A stretch of 50,529 bases of DNA from Alicyclobacillus contaminans DSM 17975 (GCF_000429525.1 NZ_AUCA01000026.1:1-50529); one strand, 5' to 3'; shown: positions 33,346 to 43,218, counted from the first letter of the stretch. Translations and numbers: made by a program. Notes: generated from the letters alone by a model not told the origin.

Positions 33346-33350
33346 TAAAC
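33336..33350. promoter_or_regulatory. Candidate ROK operator 2
   Basis: GTTTTATAAATAAAC: the same GTTT-N7-AAAC layout as operator 1, overlapping the -10 of the importer promoter. It is enclosed by a 9-bp inverted repeat TCCGTTTAC (33313-33321)/GTAAACGGA (33359-33367). Confidence 0.5.
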
Positions 33351-33405
33351 AAACTGTCGTAAACGGAATAGAAATGTGGGGGGCTCTGCGCAGAAGAGCC
33401 AGAGT

Positions 33406-33435
33406 TTTGTATCCGCTTACGAAACCGGATACAAA
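33406..33435 (+). promoter_or_regulatory. 10-bp inverted repeat in the importer leader
   Basis: TTTGTATCCG/CGGATACAAA with a ten-base centre, about 50 bases before the binding-protein start. It could be an mRNA stem or the operator of a second regulator. Confidence 0.45.
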
Positions 33436-33488
33436 TGGGTTCGAGCGTTCCTTTAGGAAAATCAAGGATTGACGAGGGGGTTCAGTTC

Positions 33489-34787
33489 GTGAAGCTCAGC
33501 AAAGCGTTGAAATGGGGTTCCGCGGTGGCTGTGGCCGTCGCGCTGACCACAGCTTGTGGAACGTCCAGCAGCAATGGTGGGAATACGTCGAATTCGTCCG
33601 GATCGTCGGCGAAAAAGGTGGAGATTTTCTCGTGGTGGACAGGTGCCGGCGAAGCGGACGGCCTGCAGGCGTTGATTAAGTTGTTCCAAAATCAGAATCC
33701 GGACATTCAGGTTCAGAATTCTGCCGTGGCCGGCGGCGCTGGGACGAACGCGAAGCAGGTGTTGGCAACTCGGATGAACGCAAACAACCCACCGGATACG
33801 TTCCAGGTTCACGCGGGTGCGGAATTGATGTCCTGGGTGGACGCGGGCAAGATGCAGCCGCTGAACGACCTGTATCAGCAGGAAGGGTGGAACGACAAGT
33901 TCCCGAAGCAGTTGATTGACATGGTCAGCAAGGATGGGCAAATCTACGGCGTGCCGGTGGACATCCACCGCGGCAACGTGCTGTGGTACAACAAGAAAAT
34001 CTTTGACCAATACCACCTGACGCCGCCGAAGACGTTCGATGATTTCTTCAAGGACGCGGACGTCCTGAAGGCACACGGGGTCACCCCGTTGGCGCTGGGC
34101 GACAAGGATACATGGGAAGCCACCATGCTGTGGGAAGACGTGCTGCTTGGCACCATTGGCGCGGACAAGTACGACCAACTGTGGCAAGGTAAGCTGTCCT
34201 TTGACGATCCGGGCGTGAAACAGTCGCTCGAGACGTTTAAGAAGATGCTGCAGTACGTGAACAGTGACCACGCATCCCTCGTTTGGCAGGACGCTTCGCA
34301 ATTGGTGGCGAACGGCAAAGCGGCGATGAATGTGATGGGCGACTGGGCGAAGGGTTACTTCACCACCGACCTGCATCTGAAGCCGAACGTCGACTTTGGC
34401 TGGGTCACCACGCCCGGAACCGACAGTGACTTCATGGTCATCTCCGACACGTTCGGACTGCCGAAAGGCGCACCGCATCAGGACGGCGCCATCGCGTTCC
34501 TGAAGGTGCTCGGCAGCCAGGCGGGGCAGGATGCATTCAACCCGTTGAAGGGTTCCATCCCGGCGCGTCTCGACGCGGATACCAGCAAGTACGACGTGTA
34601 CAGCCAGTCTGCGATTGCGGACTTCAAGAAGGATTCGCTGACGCCGAGTCTCGCGCACGGATCGGCTGCAAATCCTGGATTCCTCGATGCGGTCAACCAG
34701 GCGATGCAGGTGTTCGTCAGCAACGGTGACATCAACAGCTTCATCACGCAGCTGAAGTCTGCGGCGGATCAGAACCCGCTCAGCTAA
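33489..34787 (+). CDS. Sugar ABC transporter substrate-binding lipoprotein
   Basis: A 432-residue extracellular binding protein of the CUT1 type. The signal peptide ends LTTACG, so the mature Cys is lipid-modified. A Ser/Asn/Gly-rich linker follows, then EIFSWWTGAGEADGLQAL, which resembles glucose/mannose-binding proteins; the exact sugar is uncertain. The start is GTG 33489, with GAGGGGG eight bases upstream. It heads an operon with two permeases and is divergent from the ROK regulator. Confidence 0.9.
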   Translation: MKLSKALKWGSAVAVAVALTTACGTSSSNGGNTSNSSGSSAKKVEIFSWWTGAGEADGLQALIKLFQNQNPDIQVQNSAVAGGAGTNAKQVLATRMNANNPPDTFQVHAGAELMSWVDAGKMQPLNDLYQQEGWNDKFPKQLIDMVSKDGQIYGVPVDIHRGNVLWYNKKIFDQYHLTPPKTFDDFFKDADVLKAHGVTPLALGDKDTWEATMLWEDVLLGTIGADKYDQLWQGKLSFDDPGVKQSLETFKKMLQYVNSDHASLVWQDASQLVANGKAAMNVMGDWAKGYFTTDLHLKPNVDFGWVTTPGTDSDFMVISDTFGLPKGAPHQDGAIAFLKVLGSQAGQDAFNPLKGSIPARLDADTSKYDVYSQSAIADFKKDSLTPSLAHGSAANPGFLDAVNQAMQVFVSNGDINSFITQLKSAADQNPLS

Positions 34788-34833
34788 GAATGGCGGAGTT
34801 GGAAACTGTGTGTTGCCATTCATACGAAAGCAG

Positions 34834-34875
34834 TGCAGGGTCAGGGCAGCGCACGTCGCTGCCTGACTTTCTGCA
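34834..34875 (+). terminator. Intercistronic stem-loop after the binding-protein gene
   Basis: GTCAGG-G-CAGCG (34840-34851) pairs with CGCTG-CCTGAC (34857-34867), and TGCAG/CTGCA extends the base. Only three T follow. Such structures commonly lower expression of permeases relative to the binding protein or stabilise its mRNA. Confidence 0.5.
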
Positions 34876-34923
34876 TCGAGAGACTTCCGTGATCACTCAT
34901 GCGCTATGAAAGGGGGAATTCCG

Positions 34924-35904
34924 GTGTCCCAAAACACCCCGCCAGCGGCAGGTCTGCCGCCGGTACCGACGAAGCGCAAGCGACCCTGGACGTGGGAGCG
35001 GGCATTCCCGTTTTTGACCGTGTTGCCTTCGTTCGTGGCCATTGTCGTATTTGTCTACGGGTTCATTGCCTGGACGGGCTGGATTTCCCTGACGAAGTGG
35101 AACACGCTGACGCCGAATATGGCGTTTGTCGGGTTGAAGAACTACGCCCGCCTGTTCACCGAATTCCGGTTTCAGGCAGACTTGCGCAACCTGTTGTTCT
35201 TTACGCTGCTGTTCATTCTGCTGTGTCTCGTCATAGGTTTGCTCCTGGCGGTGATGGTGGACCGCAAGATTCGCGCGGAAGGATTCTTCCGCAACATCTT
35301 CATTTTTCCAATGGCGCTCTCCTTCATCGTCACCGGTGTGGTCTGGCAATGGCTGCTCAGCCCGCGTTCCGGGTTCAACTTGATTTTGAAGGCCCTGGGA
35401 TGGAATCCGAACCATTTGCCTGGGTGGTACACGTCCACCAACATCATCCCGAGCATTCACTGGGGGCAAATTCAGTTCGGCATTCCCGTCGCACTGGTCG
35501 CTGTGGTAATTGCGGCGGTGTGGCAGATGTCCGGGTTTGCGATGGCGCTGTACCTGGCCGGATTGCGCGCCATTCCGGATGAGATCCATGAAGCGGCGCG
35601 CGTGGATGGAGCCAGTGAGTGGAAGTCGTTCTGGAAGGTCACGTTCCCGCAGCTGCGGCCGATTACCGCGACCACAATTATCATTTTGGCCCATATTTCG
35701 ATGAAAATATTTGACCTGATCTATGCCATGACCGGCCCCGGCGCGGAATTCGTCACCGACATGCCGAGCGTCAACATGTTCAACACCACCTTCCAGGGCC
35801 AGCATTACGCGGAAGGTGCCGCGATTGCCATCTTCATGCTGCTGGCATTGGCTGTGTTCATCGTGCCGTACATGGTGACCAGCCTGCGGAAGGAGGGTGA
35901 CTGA
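34924..35904 (+). CDS. Sugar ABC transporter permease (CUT1, MalF-like)
   Basis: A 326-residue inner-membrane permease with six or more membrane segments and the EAA coupling motif ([20 protein letters not shown]). The start is GTG 34924, with AAAGGGGG at 34909-34916; the in-frame ATG 34906 lies upstream of that site. A Pro/Lys-rich N-terminal tail of about 30 residues precedes the first helix. Its stop overlaps the next start (TGATGG). It forms the channel with the downstream permease. Confidence 0.91.
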   Translation: MSQNTPPAAGLPPVPTKRKRPWTWERAFPFLTVLPSFVAIVVFVYGFIAWTGWISLTKWNTLTPNMAFVGLKNYARLFTEFRFQADLRNLLFFTLLFILLCLVIGLLLAVMVDRKIRAEGFFRNIFIFPMALSFIVTGVVWQWLLSPRSGFNLILKALGWNPNHLPGWYTSTNIIPSIHWGQIQFGIPVALVAVVIAAVWQMSGFAMALYLAGLRAIPDEIHEAARVDGASEWKSFWKVTFPQLRPITATTIIILAHISMKIFDLIYAMTGPGAEFVTDMPSVNMFNTTFQGQHYAEGAAIAIFMLLALAVFIVPYMVTSLRKEGD

Positions 35905-36725
35905 TGGCGGTGCGTCGGCTCAATCGAGCGCTGTTGTATCTGCTTCTGATTATCTTCGCGTTGATCTACCTGATTCCGGTATACGTGGTGATTGTCACGA
36001 GTCTGAAGAGCAACGCGGAAATTGATCTGTCCCACATGTGGTGGCTGCCGAAACACCTGGACTTTTCGAGCTACGGGGAAGCGTTCAATAAGTTGGCGCC
36101 GAATCTGGGCAACAGCTTCTACCTCGCCATTCCCGGAACGGTGATCTCTGCGGTGCTCGGATCGCTCAACGGCTATGCGCTGTCGAAGTGGAAGTTCCGT
36201 GGCGCGGACGTGCTGTTTCCCATCATGCTGTTCGGCATGTTCATCCCGTATCAGAGTGTGTTGATTCCTCTGATTCAGTTCATGACCAACATCGGGTTGT
36301 ACAACACGATTCCGGGGTTGATTCTGATTCACGTCATCTACGGCCTGCCCATCTGCACGCTGATTTTCCGGAACTTCTACGCCGGAATTCCGACGGATCT
36401 GATTGAGGCGGCCACGATTGACGGCACGGGGTACTGGGGAATCTACCGGCGGATCATTCTTCCGCTGTCCATCTCCGGCTTCGTGGTGGTCGGCATCTGG
36501 CAGTTCACCTCGATTTGGAACGAGTTCCTGTTTGCCGTCTCCATGACGCAACCGCCCAACCAACCGGTCATGGTGGCGCTGCAGAACCTGTCGGGCAGCC
36601 AGATTGTGCAGTGGAATGTGCAAATGGCCGGCGCGTTTCTGTCCGCGCTGCCGACGCTGATTGTGTACGTCCTGCTCAGCCGGTACTTTGTGCGCGGTCT
36701 GCTGGCAGGTTCCATCAAAGGCTGA
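35904..36725 (+). CDS. Sugar ABC transporter permease (CUT1, MalG-like)
   Basis: A 273-residue permease with six membrane segments and the EAA motif ([20 protein letters not shown]), ending in the [12 protein letters not shown] tail characteristic of CUT1 MalG-type subunits. It is translationally coupled to the preceding permease. No ATPase gene follows, so the complex probably uses a shared MsmX-like ATPase encoded elsewhere, as in many Bacillales. Confidence 0.92.
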   Translation: MAVRRLNRALLYLLLIIFALIYLIPVYVVIVTSLKSNAEIDLSHMWWLPKHLDFSSYGEAFNKLAPNLGNSFYLAIPGTVISAVLGSLNGYALSKWKFRGADVLFPIMLFGMFIPYQSVLIPLIQFMTNIGLYNTIPGLILIHVIYGLPICTLIFRNFYAGIPTDLIEAATIDGTGYWGIYRRIILPLSISGFVVVGIWQFTSIWNEFLFAVSMTQPPNQPVMVALQNLSGSQIVQWNVQMAGAFLSALPTLIVYVLLSRYFVRGLLAGSIKG

Positions 36726-36791
36726 TGTTGCGCTCCGGCCGAGGTTGATTCGGGGAGAGCGCAGGCGGTTGAATGGTGCATGCAAGAATGT

Positions 36792-36836
36792 GGTCTGCCG
36801 AGTCCCATGCGGACGGGCAGACCTTGTTCACATTTT
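36792..36836 (+). terminator. Intrinsic terminator of the sugar operon
   Basis: Stem GGTCTGCC (36792-36799)/GGCAGACC (36816-36823), followed by TTGTTCACATTTT. Confidence 0.7.
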
Positions 36837-36898
36837 GCATGGTTCTCCCCCTTCTCTCATAAGAAAGAGAGAAAAAGTGGTGTGAAGGGGGACTGGCC

Positions 36899-37300
36899 AT
36901 GCCGGTGACGGTACGCAAGGACATTCAAGGGGCAGTGGATGCGTTCGTGCGGCTGCACGCCCAGATGAAGGCGGTGCGAGAAGAAATGGAGGCGCTGCGC
37001 CAAGTGATTGAGCCCTACATGGCGGAACAGGGCGTCGGCGTCATCACGACTTCCGATGGAACGGCCCGCGTCGAGCGGGCGACGCAGGACCGTCCGCTGC
37101 TGAGCGCGCGATACACCACCTACGAGTTGGATGAGGTTTTACCGTTGTTGCCGGCACAGGCGCGCAAACAATGCGTGGTGGAAGTTGTGGACAAAGAAAA
37201 ACTGGAGGCGCTTCATAAACTGGGCCAGGTCCCGGATGAAGCGCTGAAATGCAAGCGAACGAGGGTCACCGTCACCCTGTCGGTTCGGGGAGCGCGGTGA
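36899..37300 (+). CDS. Hypothetical coiled-coil protein, 133 residues
   Basis: No family recognised. Residues 5-45 form a probable helix or coiled coil (AFVRLHAQMKAVREEMEALR). A short beta region follows (GVGVITTSDGTARVERA), then a Leu/Ala-rich part and a basic end (CKRTRVTVTLSVRGAR). The pattern recalls small phage or host nuclease-associated proteins but is not diagnostic. The start ATG 36899 has GAAGGGGG upstream. It stands alone between the sugar operon terminator and pepP. Confidence 0.65.
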   Translation: MPVTVRKDIQGAVDAFVRLHAQMKAVREEMEALRQVIEPYMAEQGVGVITTSDGTARVERATQDRPLLSARYTTYELDEVLPLLPAQARKQCVVEVVDKEKLEALHKLGQVPDEALKCKRTRVTVTLSVRGAR

Positions 37301-37371
37301 CGGTGCACGATTTCCGGGGAAACAATCGGTATACTGGAAACAGGAACACGCGAAGGGAGCATACATAAACC

Positions 37372-38634
37372 ATGCTGAATTCAACCATCTACGCAGAGCG
37401 CAGAGCACAATTCGCCGCACAAATGGAGGAGCACTCGGTCTGTGTTCTGTTTTCCGGGACCGCTCCCCACAAGTCTGAAGACATGGAGTATCCGTATACG
37501 CCGAACCGGAACTTCTATTACCTGACGGGCATTGCACGTCCAAACATGATTTTGCTGCTGACCAAGCAGGCGGAAAACGTTTCCGAGATGTTGTTCATCG
37601 AGCCGGCCAACCCGGACTTGGAAAAATGGACGGGGCGCAGGTTGCGGGCCGCGGAGGCGATGGAGATTTCAGGCGTCACCACCGTGCACATCTTGGACCA
37701 CTTCTCCGCTGTCTTCGGACGCTTGTTGGCGCGGAGCCGGTGCGATGCCGCTTATCTCGACCTCGCCCGGGCGGGTTGGGACATTCCGTTGTCAAAGGCG
37801 CACGAGTTCGCCGCCGAACTGCAGCGCAAACACCCGTACCTCGTGATTCGTGATGCCCATCGCATGCTCGCGGGTATGCGCATGTTCAAGCGGGAAGAAG
37901 AGGTGGCGTGTATTCGGACGGCCATTGATCTCACGCGGCAAGGTATTGAGAACATGCTGACGCATGCCAGGCCGGGCATGATGGAGTACGAATTGGAGGC
38001 GTATTACGAGTTCCCCCTCCGCAGGCAGGGAGTGCGCGAGCCCGGCTTTGCGTCGATTGTCGCGAGCGGCCCCAACGGCGTCATTCTCCATTATGAAGAG
38101 AACAACCGCCGGACGGAGGATGGCGATCTCGTGCTGATTGACCTCGGCGCGCAATACGGGTACTACAGCGCGGACATCAGTCGTACGTTCCCGGTCAATG
38201 GGAAGTTCACCGACAGGCAGAAGCAGATATACAATCTGGTACTGGACGTGGAGGAACGCGTGATTGCCGCTGTGCGTCCCGGTGTCACGTGGCGAGCGTT
38301 GAATGAATGGACGAAGCAGTGGCTGGCGGAGGGACTGAAAGGGCTGGGCCTCATAACCCAGGACGAGGAACTCAGCCGCTACTACTACCACTCGGTCGGG
38401 CATCAACTGGGATTGAACGTCCACGATGTGACCGCGCTGTCCGATGCGGATCCTCTGCAGCCGGGGATGGTCATCACCATTGAACCTGGGCTTTACATTG
38501 CGGAAGAGGGGATTGGTGTCCGCATTGAGGACGATGTGCTGGTGACCTCGGATGGACACGAAAATTTATCAAAAAATATTCTCAAAACGGTCGAGGAAAT
38601 TGAAGCATTTATGGCGCAACGGCCGAATTCATAA
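37372..38634 (+). CDS. pepP: Xaa-Pro aminopeptidase (aminopeptidase P)
   Basis: A 420-residue M24B metallopeptidase that removes N-terminal residues before proline. The N-terminal creatinase-like domain (about 1-160) includes the YPYTPNRNFYYLTG motif. The pita-bread catalytic domain shows the ligands: DLGAQYGYYSADISRTF (two Asp), HSVGHQLGLNVHD (His), TIEPGLY (Glu) and RIEDDVLV (Glu). It is cytoplasmic with two divalent metals, usually Mn. A -10 like TATACT lies near 37330. A strong bidirectional terminator separates it from deoD. Confidence 0.94.
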   Translation: MLNSTIYAERRAQFAAQMEEHSVCVLFSGTAPHKSEDMEYPYTPNRNFYYLTGIARPNMILLLTKQAENVSEMLFIEPANPDLEKWTGRRLRAAEAMEISGVTTVHILDHFSAVFGRLLARSRCDAAYLDLARAGWDIPLSKAHEFAAELQRKHPYLVIRDAHRMLAGMRMFKREEEVACIRTAIDLTRQGIENMLTHARPGMMEYELEAYYEFPLRRQGVREPGFASIVASGPNGVILHYEENNRRTEDGDLVLIDLGAQYGYYSADISRTFPVNGKFTDRQKQIYNLVLDVEERVIAAVRPGVTWRALNEWTKQWLAEGLKGLGLITQDEELSRYYYHSVGHQLGLNVHDVTALSDADPLQPGMVITIEPGLYIAEEGIGVRIEDDVLVTSDGHENLSKNILKTVEEIEAFMAQRPNS

Positions 38635-38712
38635 TTGAACATCTCGCTGCTTGCCATTGAGGGAGGCAGCGGGGATGAACGGAGTCCCGTCCGCGTACAG
38701 CCGGAGAAGTGA

Positions 38713-38741
38713 AAACCGCTCCCATCGGAGCGGTTTCCCTT
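38713..38741. terminator. Bidirectional terminator between pepP and deoD
   Basis: A perfect 10-bp stem AAACCGCTCC (38713-38722)/GGAGCGGTTT (38727-38736) with a CATC loop. A T-rich tail follows on the + strand (CCCTTTG), and TTTTCACTT on the minus strand. Confidence 0.8.
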
Positions 38742-38761
38742 TGTCTGTGCTCATCTCAAGG

Positions 38762-39469
38762 TCATGCCCGGAGCGCCGTTTCGAGGCCAATCTCAATCAT
38801 CTGGTTGAGCGTGGTCTGTCGCTCCTCTGCGGAGGTGGCTTCTCCGGTCAGAACGTGGTCGCTGACGGTGAGAATGGTCAGCGCCCGCCGTCCAAACTTT
38901 GCCGCCAGCGTGTACAGAGCCGCCGTTTCCATTTCCAGGGCGAGGACGCCGTACTGTGCCCACTTGTGGACGGCGGATTCATCTTCATTGTAGAACGCGT
39001 CGGCGGTGAACACATTGCCGACGTGGACGTCCACCGCCAGTTCCTTGGCCACTTGGTACGCCGTTTGCAGGAGGCTGAAGTTCGCGGTGGGCGCGTAGTC
39101 GATGTTTCCGAAGCGCACCCGGTTGATGGCCGAATCGGTGGAGGCGCTCATCGCGAGCACCAGATCGCGAACGCGGATGTCTTTCTGGATGGCGCCGCAG
39201 GTGCCAACGCGAATCAAATTCTGGACGCCGTACTGCTCCATCAGCTCGTGGACGTAGATGGAGATGGAGGGGACGCCCATGCCCGTTCCCTGCACGGAGA
39301 TGCGGCGGCCTTTGTAGGTCCCGGTGAAACCGTACATGCCGCGCACCTGATTGTACTGCACGGGGTTTTCCAGATAGGTTTGCGCAATGTATTGGGCGCG
39401 AAGCGGATCGCCCGGGAGAAGCACGGTATCCGCGATGTCTCCGGGTTTGGCTCCAATATGGATGCTCAC
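38762..39469 (-). CDS. deoD: Purine nucleoside phosphorylase DeoD
   Basis: A 235-residue hexameric (type II) purine nucleoside phosphorylase that splits purine nucleosides with phosphate in salvage. Signatures are [14 protein letters not shown] near the N-terminus, RVGTCGAI, and [13 protein letters not shown] with the ribose-binding Glu. SDHVLTGE carries the catalytic Asp. The start is GTG 39469, with AAGGAGGT nine bases upstream and a TACAAT -10 near 39505. It is a single gene. Confidence 0.95.
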   Translation of the reverse strand: MSIHIGAKPGDIADTVLLPGDPLRAQYIAQTYLENPVQYNQVRGMYGFTGTYKGRRISVQGTGMGVPSISIYVHELMEQYGVQNLIRVGTCGAIQKDIRVRDLVLAMSASTDSAINRVRFGNIDYAPTANFSLLQTAYQVAKELAVDVHVGNVFTADAFYNEDESAVHKWAQYGVLALEMETAALYTLAAKFGRRALTILTVSDHVLTGEATSAEERQTTLNQMIEIGLETALRA

Positions 39470-39616
39470 GCGAAAGAAACCTCCTTGTATGTTTGTCCAT
39501 CATTGTACCATGGAGCCTGTCCGTTCTCAGAGCGCCAAACAGGCGGCGCGAGTGACCGGGAACGGGTATAATGGCGGAAGTACAAAATGTCAAAACGGGA
39601 TGGAGCGTGCGATGCC

Positions 39617-41311
39617 ATGACATTTCAGGAAATGACGTACGAACGGCCGGATTTTGATCAATTGAAAGCGGCGTTTGACGCGGGGCTGGCCGAGTTCAAC
39701 GCGGCCGCCACGGCTGAGGCTCAGAACGCGGCGCTGAAGCGGTTGATTGACCTGCGGGAACACTTCGACTCCATGTACCAACTGGTGTATATACGGCACA
39801 GCGTGAATACCAAGGACGAATTTTACGCTGCGGAACAGGACTATTTCGACGAGACCATGCCCAAGTACCAGGCGTTGGTGGCCGACCTGTACAAAGCCAT
39901 GCTCGCATCTCGCTTCCGCCAGGAGCTGGAAGTCAAGTGGGGCAGTCAGCTGTTCGCGCTCGCGGAATGCACCGTGCGGTCCTTTTCACCGGAAATCGTG
40001 GCGGATTTGCAGGAGGAGAACAAGCGGGTCAGCGATTATGTGAAATTGATTGCGTCAGCGGAGATTCCTTTCGAAGGGGAAACGCGCACCCTGCCGCAAC
40101 TGCAGCCGTTCGAGCTGTCGCCGGATCGCGATATGCGGAAGCGCGCGGCGGACGCGCGCTGGTCGTTTTTCGCGGAGCATGAGGATACGATTGACCAAAT
40201 TTACTCCGACCTGGTGGCCATCCGCACAAGAATGGCGCGTAAATTGGGATTCTCCAACTACGCGGAGATGTCGTACCTCCTGATGAATCGAACCGACTAC
40301 AACGCCGACATGGTTGCCGCGTTTCGCAAACAGGTGCGCGAGGTGCTCGTGCCGGTTGCCACGCGGCTGCGGGAGAAGCAGCGCCGGCGCATCGGTGTGG
40401 ATACCCTGCGCTACTACGACGACGGATTCATGTTCAAGAGCGGCAACGCGACGCCGAAGGGAGATCCGCAGTGGATTGTGGAGAATGGCCGGCGGATGTA
40501 CGAAGCGCTGTCGCCGGAGACGGCGGAATTCTTCCACTTCATGCAGGAAAATCAGCTGCTCGATTTGGTCAGCAAACCTGGAAAAGCCAGTGGCGGATAC
40601 TGCACGTACATCCCGGAGTTCAAGTCGCCCTTCATTTTTTCCAACTTCAACGGTACGGCGGGGGACATCGACGTCCTCACCCACGAGGCGGGCCACGCCT
40701 TCCAGGTTTACCTCAGCCGCGGCTACGAAGTACCGGAATACCATTTTCCGACGTACGAAGCGTGCGAAATCCATTCCATGAGTATGGAATTTTTCACCTG
40801 GCCGTGGATGCAACAGTTCTTCCAGGATGAGACCGAGAAGTACCACTACGCGCACCTGACGGATGCGGTGTTCTTCATCCCGTACGGCGTGGCTGTGGAC
40901 GAATTTCAGCACATTGTGTATCAAAATCCGGACATGACGCCGGCCGAACGGAAGCAGGTGTGGCGCGATCTCGAAAAGGTGTATCTGCCTCATCGCAATT
41001 ACGAAGGCAATGCCTTCCTGGAGCGCGGCGGCTACTGGTTCCGACAGCAGCACATCTTCACGTCGCCGTTTTACTATATCGATTACACCTTAGCGCAGAT
41101 TTGCGCGCTGCAATTCTGGAAGAAGATGCACGAGGATAGGGACAGTGCCTGGGCAGACTATCTGCGTCTCTGCAAACTGGGAGGGAGTCAGTCCTTTCTC
41201 CGGCTGGTTGAGGAAGCGCGGCTGGTTTCCCCGTTTGACGAGGGATGCGTCGCGTCCGTCGTGGGTCACATCGAGCAGTGGCTGAACCAGGTGGACGACG
41301 CGCGTCTGTGA
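39617..41311 (+). CDS. M3 family oligoendopeptidase (PepF-like)
   Basis: A 564-residue zinc metallopeptidase of the M3 family that degrades oligopeptides in the cytoplasm. The active site is HEAGH at residues 356-360 (THEAGHAFQVYLSRG), with the third ligand Glu in the downstream YEACEIHSMSMEF helix. The start is ATG 39617, with GGAG about 11 bases upstream; an earlier in-frame ATG (39587) has no site. TATAAT at 39567-39572 is a likely -10. The length is that of the M3B group. Confidence 0.92.
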   Translation: MTFQEMTYERPDFDQLKAAFDAGLAEFNAAATAEAQNAALKRLIDLREHFDSMYQLVYIRHSVNTKDEFYAAEQDYFDETMPKYQALVADLYKAMLASRFRQELEVKWGSQLFALAECTVRSFSPEIVADLQEENKRVSDYVKLIASAEIPFEGETRTLPQLQPFELSPDRDMRKRAADARWSFFAEHEDTIDQIYSDLVAIRTRMARKLGFSNYAEMSYLLMNRTDYNADMVAAFRKQVREVLVPVATRLREKQRRRIGVDTLRYYDDGFMFKSGNATPKGDPQWIVENGRRMYEALSPETAEFFHFMQENQLLDLVSKPGKASGGYCTYIPEFKSPFIFSNFNGTAGDIDVLTHEAGHAFQVYLSRGYEVPEYHFPTYEACEIHSMSMEFFTWPWMQQFFQDETEKYHYAHLTDAVFFIPYGVAVDEFQHIVYQNPDMTPAERKQVWRDLEKVYLPHRNYEGNAFLERGGYWFRQQHIFTSPFYYIDYTLAQICALQFWKKMHEDRDSAWADYLRLCKLGGSQSFLRLVEEARLVSPFDEGCVASVVGHIEQWLNQVDDARL

Positions 41312-41396
41312 ATCTGTCCGTGTCATCCGATATAATGTAGGGTGCGACACCGCTATTTCCGAGCGGAATATGCACATTTCGATGGAGGTGCAACGC

Positions 41397-42023
41397 ATGA
41401 CGGTTTCCGCGAACACACATCCACAGCAACTGGTCCTCACGAACCGAAAGGCCGAGTACGAAATCGATCCGGTTTTCCTCCAGCGCTGGTCGCCTCGCGC
41501 ATACAGCTCTCGTCCCGTGAGCGATGAGACACTGCTCCAGGTACTTGAGGCTGCCCGCTGGGCGCCCTCCGCGGTGAACTGGCAGCCATGGCGATTCGTC
41601 GTGGCGAAAACGGAGGAAGACAGAGCCAAGTTTCTTTCGTTCCTGTTCGAAGGAAATGCGGTTTGGTGCAAACAGGCCCCGGTGCTCATCCTGCTTGCAT
41701 CCGAATCGCTCCGCCCGGACGGGGAGGGCGAGAACACGGCACACGCATTTGATGCAGGCACAGCGTGGGGATTCCTCTCCATTCAGGCGGCGCGCCTCGG
41801 TCTGTATACGCACGCCATGGGTGGCTTTGACAAAGAGCAGGCGAAGCGCGTGCTCAATCTGCCGGAGTCCGTGGTTCCCCATGTGGTCATCAGCCTGGGC
41901 TACTACGGAGACCCGGCGGAGCTTCCGGAACCGCTGAAGGCTCGCGAGCAACCGTCCACGCGGCGTCGGCTCGAAACGTTTGTCTTTGAAGGTCAATACG
42001 GGCAGGCACTCCGTGTGCGCTGA
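41397..42023 (+). CDS. Nitroreductase family protein
   Basis: A 208-residue FMN-dependent oxidoreductase of the nitroreductase family. The FMN-phosphate site is seen as RWSPRAYSSRPV, and AARWAPSAVNWQPWRFVV is the family hallmark. It probably uses NAD(P)H as donor; the physiological acceptor is unknown. The start ATG 41397 follows GGAGGTG, and TATAAT at 41331-41336 is a likely -10. It stands just before moaA, but a link to cofactor synthesis is not implied. Confidence 0.9.
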   Translation: MTVSANTHPQQLVLTNRKAEYEIDPVFLQRWSPRAYSSRPVSDETLLQVLEAARWAPSAVNWQPWRFVVAKTEEDRAKFLSFLFEGNAVWCKQAPVLILLASESLRPDGEGENTAHAFDAGTAWGFLSIQAARLGLYTHAMGGFDKEQAKRVLNLPESVVPHVVISLGYYGDPAELPEPLKAREQPSTRRRLETFVFEGQYGQALRVR

Positions 42024-42181
42024 CGCCCGTGTCCGAGTGATTCATCGCCATCCGATGCCCAGGCTGTGGGCATCGGATGGTTTGTTTTACGGTGCCCGCT
42101 TTGTTCCTCTGCAGCTTTTCGGTATTATGGATGAAGACGGGAGGCTTGCGTGCGTTCCGCATTCCAAACAGAAACGTTGTG

Positions 42182-43210
42182 ATGATGATGGCACCAAGGC
42201 GAGCAGTCCGGGATGGCTTGGGCCGGCCAGTGTCCGATCTGCGGATTTCGGTGACCGATAGATGCAACTTTCGCTGTACGTACTGCATGCCGAAGGAAGT
42301 ATTCGGCGCGGATTACCCGTTCTTACCCCACAGCGCGCTGCTCAGCTTCGAGGAAATTGTCCGCTTGGTTCGCCTGTTCGTCCAACTTGGCGTACGCAAA
42401 GTCAGATTGACCGGCGGCGAACCGCTGTTGCGCCGCGACCTGGAGACATTGGTGGCTATGATTGCAGAGGTCGAGGGCATTGAGGACATGGCGCTGACCA
42501 CGAACGGATCGATGTTGACGCCGGAACGTGCGAGAGCTCTGAAAGCCGCTGGGTTGCGGCGTGTCACCATCAGTCTCGACGCAATGGACGATGCCGTGTT
42601 CCAGGCCCTCAATGATGTCCGGTTTCCGGTGTCCCGCGTGTTGGCGGCGATGGATGCGGCCGCTGCGGCGGGGCTTCAGCCGGTCAAAATCAACGCAGTG
42701 GTCAAACGCGGTGTGAACGACCAACAGATCGTCCCGTTGGCGGAATATTTCCGCAACACGGGGCATGTCCTTCGCTTTATCGAGTACATGGACGTTGGCA
42801 ACACCAACGGCTGGCGAATGGAGGATGTGGTGCCCGCCGAGGACATGCTACGGGCAATCCACGAGCGTTGGCCACTGGAGCCGGTGCCGCCCGCCCATCC
42901 GGGAGAGGTCGCCACACGCTATCGCTACCTGGACGGCGCTGGCGAAATCGGCGTGATTGCCTCGGTGACGCGTCCATTTTGCGGAGGGTGTACGCGGGCG
43001 AGGCTGTCGTCGGACGGACAGCTCTTCACCTGTCTGTTTGGCAGTCGTGGGCACGATGTGCGCGCTTGGCTGCGGCAGAATTGGAGTGACGAGGCTCTTT
43101 TGGACGCGCTCGCAGGAGTCTGGGGCCGCCGCGTGGATCGGTATTCGGAAGTTCGATCCGCGCATACCACCCATTCCCCGCGCGTGGAAATGTCGAAAAT
43201 CGGAGGTTGA
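42182..43210 (+). CDS. moaA: GTP 3',8-cyclase MoaA
   Basis: Radical SAM enzyme that, with MoaC, converts GTP to cyclic pyranopterin monophosphate, the first step of molybdenum cofactor synthesis. The N-terminal cluster motif is Cys28-Cys32-Cys35 (CNFRCTYCMP) and the C-terminal cluster is CGGC-x13-C. The functionally essential C-terminal Gly-Gly is present (SKIGG). The length, 342 residues, is normal when one of the three consecutive ATG codons at 42182-42190 is used. None has a good Shine-Dalgarno, so the start is uncertain. No other moa or moe genes are in the window. Confidence 0.93.
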   Translation: MMMAPRRAVRDGLGRPVSDLRISVTDRCNFRCTYCMPKEVFGADYPFLPHSALLSFEEIVRLVRLFVQLGVRKVRLTGGEPLLRRDLETLVAMIAEVEGIEDMALTTNGSMLTPERARALKAAGLRRVTISLDAMDDAVFQALNDVRFPVSRVLAAMDAAAAAGLQPVKINAVVKRGVNDQQIVPLAEYFRNTGHVLRFIEYMDVGNTNGWRMEDVVPAEDMLRAIHERWPLEPVPPAHPGEVATRYRYLDGAGEIGVIASVTRPFCGGCTRARLSSDGQLFTCLFGSRGHDVRAWLRQNWSDEALLDALAGVWGRRVDRYSEVRSAHTTHSPRVEMSKIGG

Positions 43211-43218
43211 CACAAACA

